DNA of 64,000 nucleotides from Avena insularis (lineage: Eukaryota; Streptophyta; Magnoliopsida; Poales; Poaceae), in NCBI GenBank assembly GCA_023614405.1, contig CM042686.1, positions 468,566,740 through 468,630,739 of the forward strand, read 5' to 3'. Below the pieces are notes generated by a model. That model saw nothing but the letters and a program-made list of their open reading frames with translations, did no database searches and was not told the DNA's origin. Shown one piece after another: positions 55,801 through 64,000 of the stretch. The position numbers and the translations under genes are program-made. Position 1 is the stretch's first letter; each line of letters begins with the position of its first letter.

Positions 55801-58436
55801 TGTGTGTTCTTTTCACATACCACATATGGATCCACCAGTGTCATTGCATGTGTTATCTTTTCACAATCCACCTATGGATCCACCAGTGTCATTGCATGTG
55901 TGTTCTTTTTACTAACAACAACCATAGTTATTGCATGTGTGTTCTTTTCACATACCACATATGGATCCACCAGTGTCATTGCATGTGTGCTCTTTTCACA
56001 ATCCACCTATGGATCCACCAGTGTCATTGCATGTGTGTTCTTTTTACTAACAACAACTAGAGTCATTGCATGTGTGTTCTTTTCACATACCACACATGGA
56101 TCCACTAGTGTCATTGCATGTGTGTTCTTTTCACAATCCACCTCTAGATACACCCGTGTCATTGCATGTGTTCTCTTTTTACTAACTACACCCAGAGTCA
56201 TTGCATGTGTGTTCTCTTCAGAGAACACACATGGATCCACCAGTGTCATTGCATTTGTGTTCTTTTTACTAACAACAACCAGTGCCATTGAAATGTTTGT
56301 TCTCTTCAGAGACGACACATGGATCCACCAGTGTCATTGCATGTGTGTTCTTGTTACTAACAACAACCATAGTTATTGCATGTGTGTTCTGTTCACATAC
56401 CACATATGGATCCACCAGTGTCATTGCATGTGTGTTCTTTTCACAATCCACCAATCGATCCACGAGTGTTATTGCATGTGTGCTCTTTTTACTAAGAACA
56501 ACCAGAGTCATTGCATGTGTGTTCTCTTCAGAGACCACACATGGATCCACCTGTGTCATTGCATGTGTGTTCTTTTTACTAACAACACCCAAAGTCATTG
56601 AAATGTGTGTTCTCTTCAGAGACCACACATGGATCCACCAGTGTCATTGCATGTGTGTTCTTTTTCCTAATAACAACCAAAGTCATTGCATGTGTGTTCT
56701 TTTCACGTACCACATATGGATCCACCAGTGTCTTTGCATGTGTGTTCTTTTTAATAACAACAACTAGAGTCATTTCATGTGTGTTCTTTTCACATACCAC
56801 ATATGGATCCACCAGTGTCATTGAAATGTGTGTTCTCTTCAGAGACCACACATGATTCCACCAGTGTCATTGCATGTGGGTTCTTTTTACTAACAACAAC
56901 TAGAGTCATTGCATGTGTGTTCTTTTCACATACCACATATGGTCCACCAGTGTAATTGCATGTTTGCTCTTTTCACAATCCACCTATGGATCCACCAGTG
57001 TCATTGCATGTGTCTTCTTTTCACATACCACATATGGATCCACCAGTGTCATTGAAATGTGTGTTCTCTTCAGAGACCACACATGGATCCACCAGTGTCA
57101 TTGCATGTGTGTTCTTTTTACTAACAACAACTAGAGTCATTGCATGTGTGTTCTTTTCACATACCACATATGGATCCACCATTGTTATTGCATGTGTGCT
57201 CTTTTCACAATCCACCTATGGATCCACCAGTGTCATTGCATGTCTGTTCTTTTCACATACCACATATGGATCCACCAGTGTCATTGAAATGTGTGTTCGC
57301 TTAAGAGACCACACATGGATCCACCAGTGTCATTGCATGTGTGTTCTTTTTCTAACAACAACTGGAGTCATTGCATGTGTGTTCTATTTACAATCCACCT
57401 ATGGATCCACCAGTGTCATTGCATGTGTGGTATTTTCACAATCCACCTATGGATCCACCAGTGTCATGGCCTGTGTGTTCTTTTCACATACCACATATGG
57501 ATTCACCAGTGTCATTGAACTGTGTGTTCTCTTCAGAGACTACACAAGGATCCACCAGTGTCATTGCATGTGTGTTCTTTTTACTAACAACAACTAGAGT
57601 CATTGCATGTGTGTTATTTTCACATACCACATATTGAGCCACCAGTGTCATTGCATGTGTGCTCTTTTCACAATCCACCTATGTATCTACCAGTGTCATT
57701 GCATGTGTGTTCTTTTCACATACCACATATGGATCCTCCAGTGTCATTGAAATGTGTGTTCTCTTCAGAGACCACACATGGATCCACTAGTGTCATTTCA
57801 TGTGTGTTCTTGCTACTAACAACAACCAGAGTCATTGAATGTGTGTTCTTTTCACATACCACATATGGATCCACCAGTGTCATTGCATGTGTACTCTTTT
57901 TACTAACAACAACCAGAGTCATTGCATGTGTGTTCTCTTTAGAGACCACACATGGATCCACCAGTGTCATTGCATGTGTGTTCTTGTTACTAATAACAAC
58001 CAGAGTCATTGCATGTGTGTTCTTTTCACATACCACATATGGATCCACTAGTGTCCTTGCATGTGTGTTCTTTTCACAATCCACCTATGGATCCACCAGT
58101 GTCATGGCATGTGTGTTCTTTTTACTAACAACAACTGGAGTCATTGCATGTGTGTTCTTTTCACATACCACAAATGGATCCACCAGTGTCATTGCATGTG
58201 TGCTCTTTTTTTCAGAATCCACCTATGGATCCACCAGTGTCATTGCATGTGTGTTCTTTTTACTAACAACAACCAGAGTCATTGCATGTGTGTTCTTTTC
58301 ACATACCACATATGGATCCACTAGTGTCATTGAAATGTGTGTTCTTCTCATTAACCACAACTGGAGTCATTGGATGTGTGTTCTCTTCAGAGACCACATA
58401 TGTATCCACCAGTGTCATTGAAATGTGTATTATTTT

Positions 58437-58693
58437 CAACTACAGCCGTTGGCCACAAACAATCAGGACGCAGAGATAACGACAACCGATCTAGGCTTCT
58501 AGAAGACCCGATCCCCAATTGTTAGGCGTCGTTGGATCAGGGTGCATGGACGATAAGGATGTCCTTTGCGAGGGCGATCCGCGAGAAGTCTGTTCTACGA
58601 ACTGATTGGCAGTGGCAACGACGCTAGGCCTACGTCCTTGCCCTTATCCCCTTAACCTCGGGGCCGAAGATCAGATCGTGTTCCTTCATCACC
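58437..58693. other. Junction DNA between array and gene fragment; nothing recognised
   Basis: This non-repetitive, moderately GC-rich sequence begins CTACAGCCGTTGGCCACAAA at the end of the array. It could be the 5' flank or leader of the decayed gene that follows. I see no RNA gene, transposon end or conserved coding frame in it. Confidence 0.4.
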
Positions 58694-59211
58694 ATGGAGA
58701 GGGAGAGGCCCAAACTCAACTTGCTCGAGGCTTAGATGTTCGCCCACTACGACATACTCGCTCTATCATTCGCGAGGCTTCCGGCCGGCTTCGAGCTTAG
58801 CTACGCCGGGGTCCCTGTCACGCCGCTCTTGCACGACAACGCGTTGGCGAGGCATATCGAGGAGCACCGCCGCCAGCTGTCGGAGCGGAAGAGGGCGATG
58901 GCGCGGTACTCGCGCACGAGTGCATACTGGCGAAAGCTGTTCAAGAAGGAGCGGGTTGCGTTGATTGAGCTGTGCAGAACCCACCACGGGAGATCCACCC
59001 GGATCTGCGTAACCCCGAAGGGAGGCAGCGCTTCTGGGCAGTGCCTGGGCGTACGACCTCCACCGTTATCGATGCAGCACGCCGTGAAGAATCAATGAGG
59101 AGGAGGAACACTGCCGGGAACGTCGGCATCGATTCCGATGCGGAGGAGGCGGGCGGTGATGCGGACAACGTCGTCAATGATGGAAACTGCGGCAGTGTCA
59201 TAGTTGATTAG
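58694..59211 (+). pseudogene. Decayed GC-rich plant gene copy, function not recognised
   Basis: A frame opens at the ATG at 58694 (MERERPKLNLLEA) and meets TAG at 58733-58735. It continues in the same frame from 58736 as MFAHYDILALSFARLPAGFE and on to a basic helix-like stretch (EEHRRQLSERKRAMARYSRT) and KLFKKERVALIELC. Near 58975 the plausible coding frame shifts by one: the other frame reads PPREIHPDLRNPEGRQRFWA and ends, after an acidic stretch, at the TAG at 59209-59211. A stop, a frameshift and strong GC bias typical of grass exons suggest a single-exon gene copy that has decayed. It abuts the satellite edge. I do not recognise the family and assign no function. The frame change could also be a sequencing error. 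Confidence 0.5.
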
Positions 59212-60311
59212 GGCCACTTAAGCATAAATTAAATCTATGTACGGTATCTTAATGCGCTCTTTGGATCTGGGTCACTTGAGTCATGGTCGATTATCGTCAT
59301 AATCTATATATGTTGGCCATGTTTTAGTTGTCTTTGTCTTTGAAACTAGTCGATCGAAACTCATCCGATCCTGAAAATAAAGTTCACGCGTTCCTGACAT
59401 ATCTGATGGGACAATACGCTGACTACGCTCCTAGCACTTGATGGCACAACCATAATTTGGAGTGCGCTAGAGGAGAAGGGATCGAGCGTGTTGTAATAGT
59501 GTACTACTCCTGTCCAGATATAACTGACTTAGTTTTTTTAGATATTTAATAAATGTGTCTATACCCAAAACATGTCTAGATACATGTTTTAGGTTTCTCT
59601 GTCTTTCAAACTAATCAAAAGTCATCAAATTCTGAACAAACAAAGTCATTGCGTTCATATCTAATGGGACAATACGCTGACTCTGCTACTTGATGGCACA
59701 ACCAAAATTCTAGAGTGCGCCAGAGGAGATGGGAATGCAAGGGAGATGGGAACTAGTAGCCGCGTCCAAACGCAGGTAAAAATTAATGTAATAATATTTA
59801 AAAAAATTGTAATATGGTGCACATGACCCCATCACAGATACATTGCACGCGCCAGATATGAATAAAGACGACACGGCTAGTTTAGTTTCAATGATATAAT
59901 TCAACATACGACGTTACTGTGCCCGCATCTTTATGCTCCTCTTATTAGTCTGCTAGCCCACGCTGCATTAAGCATCAATTGATGAGGATAAAAAATGATA
60001 AAATGGCAAATAAAATAATTTTTAAGCTTACCTTTTATCCAGAGATTCGTACAAAGATGAAATTGGCAGGGATTTATTATTTCTCCTGCAGTTAGCCGAA
60101 AGATCCTCAAGAACATCCTCAATCACCCCTGCAACTTATTCATATTCTAATACACCTCTATTATTTGCCCTTCCCTCCCCGTTTCGCTTACCCTTTTGTT
60201 TCTTTTCACACCCTTTTCTCGCCGGCACCTCTACTTCTTCATAAATTGGCTGCTTACGTACGTTTTCCTCCGAGTGCTCATCACCGTCTTCGCGCTGCTC
60301 TTCCTCCAGTT
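59212..60311. other. AT-rich intergenic DNA with an imperfect duplication; no gene seen
   Basis: A segment at 59321-59480 recurs imperfectly at 59585-59733; shared runs include GGGACAATACGCTGACT and CTTGATGGCACAACCA. Between them lies AT-rich DNA with TACTCCTGTCCAGATATAAC (59505-59524) and a perfect inverted repeat, AAAACATGT / ACATGTTTT (59567-59575 and 59582-59590). That combination is reminiscent of a small inverted-repeat transposon. The remainder (59740-60311) is AT-rich. Its right part would be the 3' flank of the minus-strand transposase fragment. Confidence 0.45.
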
Positions 60312-60698
60312 CTAGCTGAGAAGCCTATTTTCTGCCACCAGGGTGTGAACAGGGACAATATCATGTGTAACTGGGTTTTTGCACAACCTCTTAATATGGC
60401 CAAATCCACCACAACGTTTGCAATTCCTTTTCCTATCTCCCAACCTTGAACCTTTATTGGTGGAGGCTTCAATCCTTAGCTTTCTAGGCCTCCCGGGTGG
60501 CCTCCTAAGAACTGGTGGTTGAAGTTTGAACCCTGGATCGACAATCTCCCAATCATTTTCATCGGCCATAGGTGGTACGTTTTCTGCATAAGTTGTAGGG
60601 AAATTGTCCATGGAGAAATAGTTGTCGACATAGTTCTCTATTTCAGCTCCGCTACCTCTAAGCTTTAAGATGAAGTAAATTGCATGGTGACGTGGCAG
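60312..60698 (-). pseudogene. Mutator-like (MULE) transposase, C-terminal fragment
   Basis: Read on the minus strand, the frame runs from 60698 to the TAG at 60312-60314, about 128 residues. It starts with LPRHHAI, matching the end of the SWIM-type zinc finger of plant Mutator-like transposases (usually PC-x-HA, so its Cys seems replaced by Arg). The typical C-terminal tail follows: ENYVDNYFSMDNF, WEIVDPGFKLQPPVLRRP, an AT-hook-like GRPRK and a CCHC knuckle (CKRCGGFGHIKRLC). The catalytic DDE region is absent because a retrotransposon starts at 60700 and the rest of the gene would lie beyond the window. Open sequence upstream of 60698 in this frame belongs to the LTR. Family recognition is from motif pattern only. 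Confidence 0.75.
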
Positions 60699-60699
60699 A
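60695..60699 (+). repeat. Putative target duplication, left half (GCAGA)
   Basis: These are the five bases immediately before the TGTAGCACCCC LTR start. If the LTR call is right, GCAGA should recur after the other end of this element, outside the window. Confidence 0.4.
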
Positions 60700-63600
60700 T
60701 GTAGCACCCCGGGTAAAACCACTACTAGAAAATCGCGTGTTGTTTTTATTTTCTGCATCATCATGACCGCATGCTCATGTCATCATGCCACATTGCATTT
60801 GAGCATCGTCATGTCATAATGCATGGTTTGTCTAAAACTATTTCTAAAAGCCTAGTTTTGTTTTCTAAATATCCCTGTCTTTATTTCAAATCAAATCTCG
60901 GTCTCTTCCGGATATTTTATTTGTCTAAAACCAGATTACAAAACCCTTTTAAATAAATAATTAAAACTTATATTATTTTTGGGAGGCAGCCAGCCAGGCC
61001 CAAAAGCCCAGCCGTCCACCTCCAAGCTAAACCCTAATCCCCACCTAACCCCAAACCCTAGCTCTACCCAGACCCTCACCAGCCGCCGCTAGTCCTCTAG
61101 CACCCGCGCGCAGCAACCCACACCCACCCACTTGCGTCGCACCACCTAGAACTGTACACGCACACATGCGCGCGCGACACGACCAAAAACCCAGCCCCGC
61201 ACACGCCCAGATGCTCCCGTACATCGCACTCACTAGGCCCGCCGTGTGAAAAAACCGATCGACACACGCGCCCAACCCGTCGTGGCCCCACCCCGCTGGA
61301 ATCCCCGCGACCCTCACGTCCCGCACCACACAGCACGCCCCCGCTCGCCTCCACCTACCCTGGCCTCACCCCGTCGCAATCCCCTCTCCCTCGATCCCCG
61401 CCTCTCTGTCGTGACCCAACCCCTCTCCCTTGCTCACCTTTCCCTGCCTCCCCGTGACCCCCTTTCCACCTGCTCGCCGTCCGCCACCGTGAACCTCTCC
61501 TCGCCTCGCATCGGCGCCCCCTCCGGCCGTCGTCTCCGCATCAGGACCGCGACGCTGCTGCCTCGCCTTTCCCCGTCTAGGACCCGCTCTGTCCCGCGCG
61601 TGCCGCCCGCTGGAGGCCTCCATCGCTGTCCACCTTCTCCACCACGCCAAGCTCCGCCACATGGTCTCAGTCGCTACCATGTTTTCTGTAGCGGCCTCGC
61701 CTAGAGCTCCTCTCTACACGTCGGCAACCGCCACCGCGGCCGCTGTCGTCGCGCATCTGCAGGCCGTCGCCGAGCCTCGATGTCGTGTGTCGCCTCGTCC
61801 TCCACCGCTTTGGGCCCGCCGCTGCACCCCACCTTCCCAAGCTCCTCGCACTGCACGACGCCCGCCGTCCGCCCGGGCCGACTCTGCTCCGACCGACAAG
61901 CCCCAAGTTCGGCGCCCCTCCCTCCGCTCCGACCACCACCAGGGGCGCCACCATCATTGTTGCTGTCTGCCTCGACCCTACGAGCGTGCGAGCCGCCTCC
62001 CTGTCGCCCTCCATCTGCTGCACGCCGACTGCGGTCACTGACTCGCCCTCCCCTCGCGCCGAATCCATCGTCCTCTGGGTCGTGTGAGTGCCCCTGGTGC
62101 CTTTTGCTTGGTCTGCTAGTGATGTTGCTGCGAGGATGTGGTGTGTACTATTGGTGAAGATTGGACGACATTGCGCGTGTGAAGTTACTGTGTTTATGCG
62201 AAGATAAGAACAACAATAGGTAGTGGCAGTGACATTCTGGTGTGGTTGATGGATAAGTAGCGTTGCTCCCGGGTGTTTTGGTTCATCCACCGCAACTTGA
62301 GGATGCCGTTCGAGAGACCGAGATGAGGACCCGAAGATGCCCACAAGGTCACTGGGCCTAATTCAAGTTCACCGTCGGCAACGGAACTGCAAACCCAAGA
62401 TCTTCTCCACGGACGCGGACTCAAAGATCGACCACACGAAACCCCAAGGCCTTTGATGTGGAACCGCCATGTTCTTCCCACGGATCCTGAACCCCGAACC
62501 CCCAAGATCTTCGGACCAATGTGTGATCCCTTTTCCGAGACCCCTATTTTATAAATTACCATCCATATACTTGTTGCGTATTAACTCTATTCATGTTTGC
62601 ATACATCGCATCATGTGTTTGGGGGCATTATGCCGATTCACGTCATAATTAAATATGGACACCATATGCGGGATATTTTAGGCTTATATCGGCTCCATTT
62701 AAATTTGCGTAGCGAACCGATGTCATATTTTGCTTGTTAATACAACATTTAAAATGCAGGGTATCTAAACAACATAAACCATCTAATTAATTGTCGGGAC
62801 CCCGGTTCCGCTTAATATTGCTTAATTGCACCGCATCTTTGCCATGCCATACATCATACATGCATCATGCCTGATCTTCTGCAGTAGTATTAAATAGTGT
62901 ATCCGGTGTTTCTTTTAGTGTTTTGCTTCTTCACGGATTAGGCTGTTGAGTTGATGCGAGTACCGACAAGGTCTTCGGTGTATCTTCGGCTATGTTTCCC
63001 AGGCGAGCATTCTCCCCCTTTCTACCTATTTTGCATTTATAGTCTTTATTTCCTCCTGTTGATCTATTGCTATCCGTGTCGCGATGCTTTACTGTTCCAT
63101 ACTAGATATATTCCGTGCAGCCTTTATATTGCCTTGGACACCTCCTATTACCAGTTGTTTGGTAGATAGATGGTCTTGCGAGTCATAGTCGCTTGCTCAG
63201 GTGCGATCCCGTGTTGTGAAGTTCCACACGGTTGTTGAAATGTTGTCATATGCTTTACGGTGGAGAGGATCATGACTTTAAATACAACTATTAAATTGCA
63301 GGGAATAGATATAACTAATGCAGAGGCATCAGTGGGCAATAGATGTTATTTGGTTCTTCCACGCTCACTTCTGTCCCGTAGGCCCCGAGTACTTGATACC
63401 TGTTCCTTGACTATTCGCACTATCCACATACGGGAGACTCTATGAATCCCCCTTAGCCAGAGCTTGATTCATTTCTTATTTCTTGGGGCCACAAAGTAGT
63501 TTGGGGCTTTATTACTATCCTGTACTTATGCCATGCTTTACTGCTTTATTTACGATTGTGCGTGGAGCACCTGTACTGTTTTGGAACATGGAATGTTTTT

Positions 63601-64000
63601 GCGGTATCGACAAGCCCAGTCACACTTTCGGGTTCCTAGTCGTTTACAGCCATTGTCAGCTACCCTGGGTCCATCTCGGAGCCGGCCAACTTCGTTGCGG
63701 GTAGCTTAGTTGTGTGGCCCCCTGAAATATTTTATGAATCCTGTGATTGCTTTGTCGTGAAAGCCTCGTTGGGTTTTGATTTGGTTTTTCCGAGGTTGAT
63801 CATGTGTGTGTTGCTATTTGTGCACCCCTGCAGGGTAAATCTTTCTGAAAGCCGTGTCCGCGGTTATGGACGACCTGGAGCATAGTATCTCGATCATAGA
63901 CAAGCATAACTAAAGTAGTGCTATAAATTTGACTTTACTACAATGGAATGGATAATAAAAGTGCCAACAACTAGTGGAGCTGGGCTGTATCGTGTCATGT
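60700..64000 (+). mobile_element. 5' part of a second long-LTR retrotransposon, running off the window
   Basis: Transposase similarity stops at 60698 and the sequence changes to TGTAGCACCCCGGGTAAAAC, a form typical of Ty3/gypsy LTR starts in grasses. The following 3.3 kb has an AT-rich start with CATCATGACCGCATGC-type repeats, a GC-rich zone at about 60990-62090 (GGCCCAAAAGCCCAGCC, AAACCCTAATCCCC), and mixed sequence ending GTGCCAACAACTAG. No primer site or LTR end is visible, so at least 3.3 kb appears to be LTR. The zoning resembles the 4.5-kb LTRs at 36097-46754, but the sequence is different. Open frames on both strands of the GC-rich zone show no domain and are not called. Confidence 0.6.

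Larger units (their letters stand above)
46755..58436 (+). repeat. Satellite-like tandem array, right part
   Basis: These are the same 48-, 39- and 49-bp subunits as in the left part, in the same orientation, resuming exactly where the left part was cut. Blocks recur at offsets of 1,154 (50.5-52.8 kb), about 4,860 (49.7 versus 54.6 kb) and 6,957 bases (47.39 versus 54.35 kb). Toward the right edge (about 56.6-58.4 kb) subunits become irregular, with single-base changes and short indels. The last recognisable core is TGTCATTGAAATGTGTATTA, after which the sequence becomes non-repetitive at about 58437. Confidence 0.97.

Noticed and set aside
294..58421. Hundreds of long open frames encoding Thr/Ser/Cys/Val-rich or His/Cys-rich repeat peptides
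   Set aside because: They overlap in several frames at once, follow the subunit length, change peptide type at each 49-bp subunit, and lack a consistent start or domain. They are by-products of stop-free tandem repeats.
399..58436. Known centromeric or 120-bp and 350-bp subtelomeric cereal satellites
   Set aside because: The subunit length and core do not fit the patterns I remember for those families. A database search is needed for a firm statement, so no name is given.
59931..60122. Small minus-strand frame downstream of the transposase fragment
   Set aside because: Short, AT-rich, with no domain or visible start context; indistinguishable from chance.
60165..60449. Plus-strand frame overlapping the transposase fragment
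   Set aside because: It is antisense to the recognisable Mutator-like C-terminal domain and itself has no recognisable domain.
61026..61062. Telomere-like AAACCCTAA words
   Set aside because: Only isolated copies in a pyrimidine-rich LTR zone; no tandem TTTAGGG run.
61045..62344. Long open frames on both strands at 61.0-62.3 kb
   Set aside because: They are low-complexity Pro/Arg/Ala/Ser-rich frames in the GC-rich LTR zone, overlapping on both strands, with no motif.

Overview
The window looks like nuclear intergenic DNA of a large-genome grass, most likely a Triticeae or related cool-season cereal. The evidence is long-LTR retrotransposons with LTRs starting TGTCACATCCC and TGTAGCACCCC, a plant initiator-Met tRNA primer site, a Mutator-like transposase fragment, and very GC-rich gene-like fragments beside AT-rich LTR sequence. 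The organism call is an inference; no search was run. I see no intact host gene, tRNA or rRNA.

Layout. (1) 1-398: 3' end of an LTR whose remainder lies upstream. (2) 399-34118 and 46755-58436: one satellite-like tandem array, about 45.4 kb in total, split by a retrotransposon. It is built from roughly 1,000 short subunits (estimated from length) of three sizes: 48, 39 and 49 bp. All share a core, GTGTCATTGCATGTGTGTTC or a close variant, but carry different tails. The subunits are ordered into nested higher-order repeats of about 135 bp, 580 bp, 1.15 kb, 1.5 kb, 2.8 kb and 4.38 kb. (3) 34119-46754: a composite LTR retrotransposon inserted in the array with a perfect 5-bp target duplication (TGTGT). 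It has three LTRs and two internal domains: a first LTR shrunk to 381 bp, then internal 1, a 4,520-bp LTR, internal 2 and a 4,538-bp LTR. Each internal domain is only 1.6 kb and encodes only a gag-like protein with zinc knuckles, so the element is non-autonomous. (4) 58437-60311: the array edge, then a decayed GC-rich gene copy and AT-rich DNA with an imperfect duplication. (5) 60312-60698: the C-terminal part of a Mutator-like transposase on the minus strand. It is cut at 60699/60700 by the start of another, different long LTR, which fills the window to 64000.

The many long open frames across the array are not genes. The two main subunit lengths are multiples of three, and the core subunits lack stops in all three plus frames and in one minus frame, so random-looking frames stay open for hundreds of codons. 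The 49-bp subunits shift the frame. The most notable content is the array itself, with its mixed-size subunits and layered higher-order structure, together with the three-LTR element that interrupts it.
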